From Anaeramoeba flamelloides (lineage: Eukaryota; Metamonada; Anaeramoebidae), in NCBI GenBank assembly GCA_027625915.1, contig JANTQA010000032.1:14896001-14960000 (forward strand): DNA of 64,000 bases. Reading direction: 5' to 3'. Each line of letters begins with the position of its first letter. Positions within the stretch are counted from its first letter, which is position 1. A program made the translations under genes and the position numbers. The notes under the pieces are model-generated. The model was not told where the DNA came from. It ran no database searches and saw only the letters and a program-made list of their open reading frames with translations. This document shows positions 1-9,452 of the stretch, piece after piece.

Positions 1-386
1 TTTGTGGTTTCAACAATAATATATAGCTTGAAAAATAATTTTATGCATTTAAAAAAAAACAAATAAATTTTCTATTGAAAAAGATTGAAAACATATAATC
101 CTGAAAATTTTTGAAAAGTTTGTTAAAAAAAATTTTGTTTCCATGATTATAACATATCTATTTTGACTGGAAATTTTTGGGTGATCATTTGTATGCAGAA
201 AGAAATTGAAATTTTTAAAATTAATTTGAACATTTCATTAGATATTTTTAGATCGCCAAATATATTTTGTTTTCTAGTTATTTTTACTTTTATTTATGAA
301 TATCTTCATGTTGGATTTTTAATTTTTCTTTGATAGATGAGAATAATGTATATTTATAAAAATTAAACTATGGTTTCTTAATTAGT
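1..386. other. Gene-free left edge
   Basis: AT-rich sequence with many A and T runs. I see no open frame of interest, no repeat shared with the rest of the window and no RNA gene before the 5S rRNA gene. Confidence 0.5.
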
Positions 387-507
387 GTATTCGGCCATAC
401 CCAATTTAATAATCCTGGACACATTCCGAACCCAGAAGATCAACGAATTGAGGGCTAAGTTAGTTAGTGAGATGGGGAACCTCTCGCGAACACTTGGTGC
501 TGAATAC
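387..507 (+). rRNA. 5S ribosomal RNA
   Basis: A 121-nt match to the eukaryotic 5S rRNA pattern. It starts GTATTCGGCCATACC and closes with GGTGCTGAATAC, so the terminal helix pairs GTATTC with GAATAC exactly. The internal control region is recognisable around ACATTCCGAACCCAGAAG and GGGCTAAGTTAG, followed by GATGGGGAACCTC. It is transcribed by RNA polymerase III and enters the large ribosomal subunit. It stands alone, with no neighbouring rRNA genes or tandem copy in the window, so 5S is at least partly dispersed in this genome. Confidence 0.93.
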
Positions 508-514
508 TTTTTTT
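508..514 (+). terminator. Pol III terminator of the 5S gene
   Basis: A run of seven T directly follows the last base of the 5S rRNA, the usual RNA polymerase III stop signal. Confidence 0.8.
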
Positions 515-689
515 ATTTCTTGTAAAAATGAAATTATTTTTATTTTGTTAAAGTTTTTTAAAATAAAATTGTTAATTCGAATGACTTAATTTCCATAAAA
601 AAAAATCCAAAAAATCAAACCATAACTGTTATTAAATTTATTCGGATCCAAATTCGGTTTACTTGTAAATATTGCCTAATTTAATGATA

Positions 690-1110
690 GCAAAATTCCT
701 GATCTAAATTTTATAATATATTTTATAAGGTAAGAAATGGGGTGATTACTGATTTCTTTTTATTGTAAAAATGTTTTTTTTCCTAAGGTTGATTAATCTC
801 AAAAAAAAAAAAAACTGAAAAAATATAATTAAAAAACTTTGATATATATTTTATTCTTTAAACAAACTACTTATCCCATTGTTAGAATGACTGCGTTTTA
901 CTCAAATTCACTATAATTATTTTCACTAAAAAAAGTGCATTTTTTATTATTTTGATTTTTTATTAAAAATATTTTAATTATCAGATTTCAAAATAAATAT
1001 CTGTGTAATAAATTCAATTGGCCTTAATATTTTACTTAAGTTGGTATTATCAATTTCCAAATATCCTCACTAACAAAGAGGTTTTTTATGAACTTTAAAA
1101 CAAAATCAAA
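690..1110 (+). repeat. Interspersed repeat family I, copy 1
   Basis: Resembles 2515-2935 in the same orientation. Both run from TGATCTAAATTTT through AAAAAAAGTGC to CCCACTAACAAAGA-type sequence, with diverged homopolymers. No terminal repeats or coding capacity are visible. Confidence 0.55.
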
Positions 1111-1160
1111 TACTTGTTGAAATTATCATAATATCAATTAAAAATTAATAATATTAACCA

Positions 1161-1880
1161 TTTTTCAATCAAAACCCAGTTTAAGGGAGTGAATTGCATT
1201 TACCTATTGGGTTTGAATTTATATTTGAAGAAAACATAATTTTGAAGAATTTCAAAATTGAAATCATTTTTTTTTTTTTTTCGATTTTTTTTGATAACTT
1301 TTTACACCTAATTCATTTGCAAATTTCTTTTTTATTGCTAGATTAATAACCACTTGGTAAAAAAAATGTTATTACAATGTTACTGAAATAGTAAAATGAT
1401 TGGAGATAATCTGTCTATTTATTTCTATTGGGATTTTATTTGATCTTCAATTAAAGATCACAATTAACATTCTTGTTGTTTTTCTCAAGCTGTCCAGAAG
1501 AAATTAGTTTTTTTCTATTCATAAGAAAATTTATTGATTTTTTTACAGTCGGTTCCACTTTTAAGGCACAAACTTTCAACGAAATTTAAGGCACAAAAAA
1601 AATCTCAAATTAAGGCACAAAATTTTTAATTTTATTTTTTACATTTTATATTAATAGAATCTGAATTCTGTGCCTTAATTTAAGATTTTTATTGTGCCTT
1701 AAATTTCGTTGTAAGTTTTTACCTTAAAAGTGGAATATGTGTAGTTTTATTTCTTACGTATACCAATTAGTCTTTAATTTATATTATTCTTCTTACTTCT
1801 AATTTGTACTTTAAAGGTCATTATAAATAATAATTTGTATTTGAAAAAAATATTGGTACACTTTTAGGAAACAAAGTTTA
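1161..1880 (+). repeat. Interspersed repeat family F, copy 1 (interrupted)
   Basis: Shares with 20915-21480, 47200-47925 and 60895-61400 an ordered set of landmarks: a CAGTTnnAnGGGTGAATTGCAT-like start, CACCTAATTCATTTGCAAATTT, GTTATTCnAATGTTACTGAAA, GATC...AAAGATC, and AGAAAATnTATTGATTT near the 3' part. This copy is split by a TA-flanked MITE at 1546-1741. No protein is encoded. Confidence 0.65.
1546..1741. mobile_element. MITE family M1, copy 1
   Basis: A 196-bp near-palindrome with termini CAGTCGGTTCCACTTTTAAG, flanked by TA on both sides as in Tc1/mariner-type elements. Each arm repeats the motif TTAAGGCACAAA about three times. It has no coding capacity. It sits inside repeat F copy 1, and the uninterrupted F copy near 21310-21345 gives the empty site. 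Confidence 0.8.
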
Positions 1881-2514
1881 TCAAAATTATTATAAAATAA
1901 CAAATTTTTCAGATTATTAACTGGAAAGACACTTTATCTTGATTGACTCTGGGGAAGAATAAAAATATATGGGAACCCCTAAAAAAACTCTTATTTAAAT
2001 ATTAAGGATTAAGAACATACAAGGGGGGGGGGGGACTCGTCCTATAAACAATTTAAATGAAAAAAATAATAAATTGCCGTATCAACTGATATAAATTCCA
2101 CAACAAATATATGAATGGTATTTCTCTCAATAAAAAATATTAGAAAAAATATAAAAAATGATGACATATTTTTCAGATCTGCATCACTTGATATATTTAA
2201 TATTTTTTAAAACTTTAAAACTGGATATTGGCAACTCATCCTTTAAATTTATCTTAAAATGCAGATGTTTTTCAAAATTATTTGGTTTTTTTACTTATTC
2301 TTTGGATAATTTTATATTTTTAAGACCAACAAATAGTACTATTTTAACAAATATAATTCTTTGAGAGATTTGAAATATAAGCTATTTCGAAAAAAGTGGG
2401 GCGAATTTATTTTCAAATATATTATAAAAAGACAATCTTCAAAAAAGTATTTAAATATACATTATCATTAAATACTGTTTATAGATTCCTGAGAATAATT
2501 CAATTTGTTCTTAG

Positions 2515-2935
2515 TATTGGGTCACATAAAGAAAGGAAATTTAATTTTTTGATCTAAATTTTTCTGATATTTTTTAAGAGTGAAAATTGGTGTTTATTAT
2601 TTTTTTTTGATCGAAAAAATAGTTTTCATAACTCGTTTAAAACAAACAAATTTCAAAAAGAATTGATAATATATGATTTTGTTTGTTTGTTTAAAAAATC
2701 AATTGTACCCTTTCCAAATTTTCAGTTTTTTATTAAAATTGGCGTAAACTGTTTTCTCCAAAAAAAGTGCTATTTTTTTTTTTTCATTATTAGGGAGTAT
2801 TTCTCAAATATATTTTGAAATAAATACCCAAGTCATTGATTCAATGGGTATTAATATTTGACTTAATTTGGTCTTCTCAATTAATGAATACCCCCACTAA
2901 CAAAGATTATTTTTAATTAAATGTAAAATAAAATG
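2515..2935 (+). repeat. Interspersed repeat family I, copy 2
   Basis: Direct diverged copy of 690-1110, sharing TTTTTGATCTAAATTTT, the AAAAAAAGTGCTATTTTT block and ACCCCCACTAACAAAG. Function unknown. Confidence 0.55.
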
Positions 2936-4103
2936 CCAGACTTTTTTAGAAATACCTTAGTGCACATATTAGATTTAGTTTTAGTAACGGTATCTTTTAA
3001 TTGGTAAAGAATCTCGATGGTTACGATCACTACTGTTTTCCAAATAAACAGTTCAGAGTGGGTAAAATCTATGTTTCAAAATAAACGGCGTCTTTCTTTT
3101 TCCAAGAAACCTATTCTTAAAATGATCAAAGAAACTACCTTTAATGTTAGCCAAATATCAAGTTGGTTTTTTGAACTTTTATTTTGAAAAAAGAAATTCA
3201 AGAAATGAAGGGTCAAATGTAGTAATTAATATCGCCTGATATCGTTTCAGTTTTGTTATATAATAAACAAAAAAATTAAAAAAACTAGAGAATAACAGAA
3301 AAAATTTTTACAAAATTCTATTCATAATTTAAATTTCAGGTAAAGTTCAAATGATTTGTTTTCAAAATTGTATATGACTGTAGGTATATAATTAGAGAGT
3401 TCATTTGAGGTTGAACTGGAAAAGTAAGAAAAAAAACCATGGATTTTTATTTTGAAATACAGGCTCTATTCTCAAAAACGCGTTATTTTTGATCTTTTGT
3501 ACAACGTATGTAATTTTTTTATCAACTATTAGATTTTTTGATTAATATAAAGAACCAAAATTGATATTGGAAATCTTTTTTTACAATTCATTTGAATTCT
3601 TGTTTTTTTCGGGTGATAAAAATCAAAACAAATGTGAGGTTTTTGAACTCTTAATTCGATCTTAAAATCATTTCTATGCAGATAATGATTGAATTGAAAT
3701 TATTTAGCTTTTTGAGTTTTTTTTTAGGGTTTTGAAGATTTATTGTTAATCTTTGAAATGATATCATCAAAAAAATCATTTGTTTTATAAATAATATCTC
3801 TTCTAATAACAAGAAACAATTGAGGCCCGTCTCACTTATAGTTGCAAGGTGCTGACTCAAATCAAAAGATTATGTCTTCTTGGCTTGTTCTACTTTTTAA
3901 GAAAAGTCAAAAAGTTTTCACCTTTAATCTTTCTTTTACAAAATTGTTACTTCATTGTAAGAATAATTTTTTGGGTTTTGAGTGAAAACGAAAATTTAAA
4001 TAGTCTAAAGTTTTCGTTTCTTTTGTCAAATCTCAAAAAGCAAATTTAAAATATTTTATTTTTTTCTTTTTTTTTTTTTATTTTCTTATTTAAAAATCTT
4101 GAC

Positions 4104-5720
4104 ATGAAACTAAACTTAATTTCTCTTTTGTTAGCACTTTTTCTTTTGGGAACTCTAATATGTGGAGAGGAAGGGCTCAACACTGAACAAGAAATCAACA
4201 TTGAACAAGAAAAGGTAATTGATCATGCTGCCCTTACTAAGGAGTATTCACCATACTTTCATTTTTTAGAAAGCTTCAGTGATGACTCGAGCAAGGAACG
4301 ATGGATCAAAAGTAGCGATGCAAAATTCCAAGGTGAGTGGGAGTTTGAAGAATCTCAAGAGCCATGTGGCATTGCTAACGACATTGGGCTAGTTCTTCAA
4401 AACGAAGCCAAGCATCACGGGATCTCAACAAAATTTGAAAACAAGTTTGAAGCATCGAAAGAGGGGCTCTTTTTCCAATACGAAGTCAGATTCCAAGAGC
4501 AGGTCAGCTGTTCTGGAGCATACATGAAACTGTTACCAGATTTCGAGCCCATCAACCTCAATGGCGATCTTCATTATGTCGTAATGTTTGGCCCAGACAA
4601 ATGCGGTGAGACAAACAAAGTCCATTTAATTTTTAAAAGGTTCAACCCAAAGACAGAGGAATGGGAAGAAAGAGCCTTAGTTAAGGATAGCCCAGCACCT
4701 ATCATGGATACAAGCAGTCACGTTTATTCCTTCTTAGTCAACACAGACGGAACCTTCAAGGTCTATGTCGATTTGGAGGTTGTAGCTGAAGGAAGCATTG
4801 ACGAAGAATTTTTTGATGGATGGCAACCTGAAACCATTGATGATCCAGAAGACGAAAAGCCCGAAGACTGGATCGACGAAGCCAAGATCCCAGATCCTGA
4901 GGTCACCAAACCAGAAGACTGGGTCGACGACGAATTTATACCAAACGAAGAAGCCGAGGAGCCAGAAGATTGGGACGAAGATGAAGATGGCGAATGGGAA
5001 AGACCAATGATCGCAAACCCAGAATTCACTGGTAAATGGAACCAACCAATGATCGACAACCCAGAATATAAGGGAGAATGGACCCCAAAGCAAATTCCAA
5101 ACCCAGACTATTATTTGGATGAAAACCCAGGTGTCTTGAATGACATTTACGGCATGGGTCTAGAATTATGGATAATGAGCCCAAAAATTTTATTTGACAA
5201 TATCATTCTTGGTAAGGCAAACATCCAAGAACAAGCCTTCGAATATGCACAAAAGACTTGGGGCAAAAAATTTAAATTCCAAGAAATTGAAAGAGAAAAA
5301 ATGGAAAAGGAACGAGCAGCCATGTTAAAAGGTGATTTTGTTGAGAGAGTTCGAGATTTTGTCTTAAATGCTCTGTACACAGTACAATACCTTTTCCAAC
5401 AATATCCAATTCCTTCGATCGCTACATCAACCGTCTTATTATTGACAACAATCTGGGTATTATATAAACTTTTCAGAAAAAAGCCTCAAGCTCAAACAAA
5501 CACCCAAACAAACACACAAAATACAGAAAAAATTTCAGATTCCTCAGACGATGATAAAGAAACAGAAAAAGAAAAAGAAAAAGAAGAAGAAGAAGAAGTA
5601 AGTATTAATGAAGATGATGATTCTGATGATAATGCTGGTGAAGACGACGATGATGATGATGAAGATGACGATGAAGAAGACGACGACGACGACGACGATG
5701 ATGATGATGATGAAGATTAA
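4104..5720 (+). CDS. CNX: Calnexin, ER lectin chaperone
   Basis: Intronless, 538 residues. Calnexin holds monoglucosylated glycoproteins in the ER while they fold. Visible parts: a signal peptide (residues 1-21); a lectin domain with the conserved cysteine pair at about C136 and C167 in SCSGAY and GPDKCGE; a P-domain at about 248-336 with three type-1 repeats (KPEDW...) followed by three type-2 repeats (GEWERPMIANP, GKWNQPMIDNP, GEWTPKQIPNP); LELWIMSPKILFDNI after it; a membrane span at about 437-456; and a cytosolic tail ending in a long Asp/Glu run. Animal calnexins usually have four plus four P repeats, so this arm is short, as in calreticulin. Anchor and tail make it calnexin. The start is the only Met before the signal peptide. 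Base composition is clearly less AT-rich than its surroundings. Confidence 0.96.
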   Translation: MKLNLISLLLALFLLGTLICGEEGLNTEQEINIEQEKVIDHAALTKEYSPYFHFLESFSDDSSKERWIKSSDAKFQGEWEFEESQEPCGIANDIGLVLQNEAKHHGISTKFENKFEASKEGLFFQYEVRFQEQVSCSGAYMKLLPDFEPINLNGDLHYVVMFGPDKCGETNKVHLIFKRFNPKTEEWEERALVKDSPAPIMDTSSHVYSFLVNTDGTFKVYVDLEVVAEGSIDEEFFDGWQPETIDDPEDEKPEDWIDEAKIPDPEVTKPEDWVDDEFIPNEEAEEPEDWDEDEDGEWERPMIANPEFTGKWNQPMIDNPEYKGEWTPKQIPNPDYYLDENPGVLNDIYGMGLELWIMSPKILFDNIILGKANIQEQAFEYAQKTWGKKFKFQEIEREKMEKERAAMLKGDFVERVRDFVLNALYTVQYLFQQYPIPSIATSTVLLLTTIWVLYKLFRKKPQAQTNTQTNTQNTEKISDSSDDDKETEKEKEKEEEEEVSINEDDDSDDNAGEDDDDDDEDDDEEDDDDDDDDDDDED

Positions 5721-5934
5721 AATTATAAACAAATTTTAAAACAGAATTTGAAAGCTTAAAGTTACCAAAAACGGAAACAAAAAATAAAAAAGTTAAAAAC
5801 ATTTTATTATTAAAAATAAAATTCAAAAAGAAAACAAATCTAAAAAAAATTTGAAATGATAACCTTTCATTCTTTTTTTATTTCTTGATTTTGTTTTCTC
5901 TTCTTTTATGTTCATTTTTATTTTTAAATTTCTT

Positions 5935-6046
5935 TTCCTTTCTTTTTCATTTTCATTTTCATTTTCATTTTCTTTTTCTTCTTCTTTTTCTTTTTCATTT
6001 TCTTTTTCTTTTTCTTTTTCTTTTTCTTTTTCTTTTTCTTTTTTTG
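5935..6046 (+). repeat. TTTTTC / ATTTTC microsatellite
   Basis: Hexamer-like pyrimidine repeat downstream of calnexin. It explains the spurious Lys/Glu and Phe open frames there. Confidence 0.85.
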
Positions 6047-6160
6047 AAAAAGTCAATTTTAAGAAAAAAAAAATTTTGAAACTACAAATAGATATTTCGA
6101 GAAAATTGTGACGATATAATTCAATTTCGGGTACATCGTGCCCCACTTTTCGGAGAGGTA

Positions 6161-6247
6161 GTGTCTAGGTTTTTTTTAATTCAGAATTATTTTGCAAAAT
6201 CAAAGATTTTACTCCATTCTTTTAAATTAAAAAAAACCTAACGACAC
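6161..6247. repeat. Solo palindrome of the hairpin-array family
   Basis: One hairpin whose outer arm is TAGGTTTTTTTTAATT and its complement and whose centre is type gamma (AAAGATTTTACTCCATTCTT). It is bounded by GTGTC on the left and GACAC on the right, so the right end reads CCTAACGACAC. This matches the ends of the array that interrupts the LINE at 45762-46124. Confidence 0.65.
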
Positions 6248-6485
6248 TGGAATACCAATTTATTAATCACAGTTTGTGGAATCTTATTTATTGCAGATAA
6301 TAATTCTATCGGGTTTTTACTCCTCCTGTTTCAGGACATTGATAATTTTTAATTTGGTCATGTAAATGATATAATATTTTTTACTTAATAATTTAATTAT
6401 TTTTCTTCTTCTCTTTTTTATTTAGTAAATTTTCTTTGATTACCCCTTTCTCATATTAAATAAATAAATAAATAAATATATAGAG

Positions 6486-6969
6486 CAGTGGAAAAAATAC
6501 CGGACATGAAAAAAATCCCGGACACGATTTTTAATTGTGAATATTAGTAAAATTATTGTGTAATTTCATTTATTTACAATCAAATTCCTTTTTTTAAGAA
6601 TCGAAATTTTTCAATTATAACTCCCCCACTTATTAGAATGATGATTGATGAAATCACACTTGTTCAAAACACCATTCAATCAATCAAAAAACAAGAAGAA
6701 AAATTATCATTTTCCAAACTCTAGTGAACCTCAATAAAACTCGATTGTTTTTCAAAATAAGTTGATCAACATATGGCCATCAAACAATTACTCGAGTATT
6801 CTAGAGACACCTTACTTTGATGGACTTTAGGTAGGTTTATTACTAATCTCATAAAAAAATTGGTTATTTCTAAAAAGGATTTCATTGAAATTAGACAAAA
6901 ATTTTACTAATACCCACAATTAAAAATCTTGTACGGAATTTTTTTCATGTCCGGTATTTTTTTCCCTAC
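6486..6969. mobile_element. MITE family M2, copy 1
   Basis: About 484 bp with inverted ends of roughly 65 bp beginning near CAGTGGAAAAAATACCGGAC and containing a second CCGGACA block. The internal sequence is closely similar, in reverse orientation, to 28193-28680. No transposase is encoded. The CAGTGG end and nearby TA suggest a Tc1/mariner-dependent element. Confidence 0.8.
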
Positions 6970-6974
6970 CATAA

Positions 6975-7290
6975 TTCAATTTTAAAATGAAATTTATTAA
7001 CTATTAAAAAAATATTTTTTCAAATAATTTGAATTTTTTAAAAAATTTTGAAAATTTTGCACAAATCATTACATTGAAATGTAGAAAAAATTTTTTTAAC
7101 CTTTTTTATTTTTTTTTTGTCAAATTTATATTTTGTTAAGGTATCTATTATATTAATATAAACCATACACTGGATTTTATTATTTCTCTTATTTCTAATT
7201 AATCTTATATTAATGTTTTAGAAAAAAAAAATACTAAAAATTTCCATTTTTGGCAGGGAATCCTTTAAGTGGAATGGAGTTTGATATTTA
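6975..7290 (+). repeat. Interspersed repeat family H, copy 1 (partial)
   Basis: Shares with 16640-17225 and 38360-38900 the order TTATTATTTCTCTTATTTCTA, a run of A, TTnnCATTTTTnG, and GAGTGnAATnGAGTTT at the end. The 5' part is poorly preserved in this copy. Confidence 0.5.
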
Positions 7291-9452
7291 CCCTTCCAAT
7301 CAGCAACTTTTATTATCTATTTTTAAAAATTTTAAAGATCAGTTTTTCACTATAACGGGTAAAATATATTCTTTTTAATTCTAAGTATTTACTTATTATA
7401 TTTATGAACGGTGCAAAATATTTTTGTTCAACAAATAAACCCTGAAAATAAATAATTTTCACTAAGATCAACTTTTTTTTTCAATTTTTTCTGAAAATGA
7501 AAATTATTAAATTTATTTAGTCTTTTTGTATTAATAATTGTTTTTTCTTTTTTTTTATGGTTTTTTTTTTTTCATTATTATATTACAGATAGTCTTTGTT
7601 GTCATTGATATTCTTCAAAAAGATTTTTTTTTCTTTTTTGAGATAATTATTCTGGTTAACCAAAAAAAATGATTTATTTGGCCAATTGAGAGATAATTAT
7701 ATTACTTTAAGAATGTTGGTTATAATCATTAATTTTTGTAGGTCATTTTAAAAAATCTAACCTAAGAAATTTTGTTTTTATTCTAAGATTATCTTCAATT
7801 TTTCAAAATTATATTTTCTAGAAGATATTTGGGAATTAACTAGCATAAACACAAAAATAGAAAATAATTTTCCGAAATCTAAAAAAAAAAAAAACCTAAA
7901 CATTTTTATTCTATCATTTTATTTCCCTTTTGATATTATAAACACCATTTTTGTTGATAACTCCCCCCCCGTGGATATATAGGAAATATTTTATAGTTTT
8001 TTTGAGAAAATGATAAATTTTAGTAACAAAACTTAAAATATGAAGACATCACTTTTTACACATGTGAAGAATTTCAAAAACATTATTAAAAAAAAATTCT
8101 CATCTTTTTAAATTTTTTAATCATTTTTATTTTTTGAAAATGAATTTTTCAAAACCTAAAAGAATATAAGATTTTTGATTATATCTCAATTTTGCAGGAA
8201 AATTTTTATAAAAATTCTATCCAATTCCAACCTATACTTTTATTATGATATTGGCTGGGATTAGGATTGAAATTATACTCAATGTAAAAATATCAAAAGA
8301 ATTATTTTTTTTTTAAAGTAATGTTTCTCAACATAAAGATAAAAATACCAAACAGAATTTTCAAGAATTAAGTCAATTATTAATAAAAATAATGGTTCAC
8401 CCTTTTTATATTTTTATTTCAGGAACACTTGGAAATTTTAAAAACAAAAAATAGACTTAAATTAATAAATTGTTTTAATGGTGTTAACTCATCCATTTTA
8501 TTAATTAATGTATAATATATTAAAAAAATAATAAGATATTACAAGATTTCATTTTATTGATATATCATTTTACCGAATAGTATTAAACCAATCAGGGGTT
8601 TTCTATAAAAAGTATAGATTAGTATTAAATTTAAGTATACTCCTCTCCTTTAGTTCAATACCCACTGCCGTTCGAAAAAAAAAAAAAAAAAAAAAAAAAG
8701 TGTTTTAAGAGGTTCGATTCATCATAAATTGATCTCATAATTATAGTATTACTAAATTTGAAATAACTTGTATTAGTAACATTTCGTTCAAATGGATGTA
8801 AAAAAATATTAGAAACATTATTTCTCAATGAATTAACAGATTTTTTACTAATTTTCACTATTAAAAATTCTTTTTATTTTTGAAATTTTTTTAATTAAAC
8901 CCTTTTACAAAACTGAAAAAAAGAAAACGAAATAATAATATGAAACTATTTTAAAATCAATTATTTAGAAACTTACTAAATAAATAACAAATTTATTTGA
9001 CAAAGAATAACACAACAATCAAAAAACTGTAACAAAAGGTTAGAATTGTGTTCATAAACTAAATTTTCCGTTTTTTTTCTTTTTTCTTAAAATATCATAT
9101 CGAAATAAGTATCCTAGAGTATGTCTGTGTCCAAATCCTTTTTGAGATTTAACTACTACCTTAAATAATAAAAACAATACTAGTTATTTTTCTTTGTTAT
9201 AAGAGTATTGGGGATGTCTTTTGAAGAGTCAAATTTCAATTTTATCAAGTTAATAGGAAAGCTTAAATAAATAATTTCTTTCCAAAATCAAATAAATTTT
9301 TTTCCTTACCAGTTATATTTTTAATTTGAGAACAAAACTGTGGTTTCCGGTTGTTAAATTATAAGACCAAAAGTGAACAATTTCTCAAAACAAAAGATTG
9401 GTGAGAACTTTTCATTTTTTGTTTTTCTCAACAATAAAAAAGTAGAATATTT

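Larger units (their letters stand above)
508..4103. other. Intergenic, 5S rRNA to calnexin
   Basis: No gene is supported here. The stretch holds two copies of repeat family I (about 690-1110 and 2515-2935), one copy of repeat family F (about 1161-1880) with a MITE nested in it (1546-1741), a 12-G run at 2023-2034 and a short helix-turn-helix-like coding scrap near 3070-3170. Short open frames at 2158, 3651 and 3849 have no recognisable content. Confidence 0.5.
5721..9452. other. Intergenic, calnexin to Hippo kinase
   Basis: No gene supported. Contents: a TTTTTC/ATTTTC microsatellite (5935-6046), a single palindrome of the hairpin-array type (6161-6247), MITE M2 copy 1 (6486-6969), a copy of repeat family H (about 6975-7290), and an 8-C run at 7968-7975. 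The remaining open frames are products of homopolymers. Confidence 0.5.

Noticed and set aside
5823-6146. Minus-strand KEKEKE frame after calnexin
   Set aside because: Produced by the TTTTTC/ATTTTC microsatellite; no homology or start context.
6161-6247. Telomere-like repeats, because CCTAA/TTAGG recurs in the hairpin arrays
   Set aside because: CCTAA appears only once per hairpin edge and never in tandem; it is part of the unit border.
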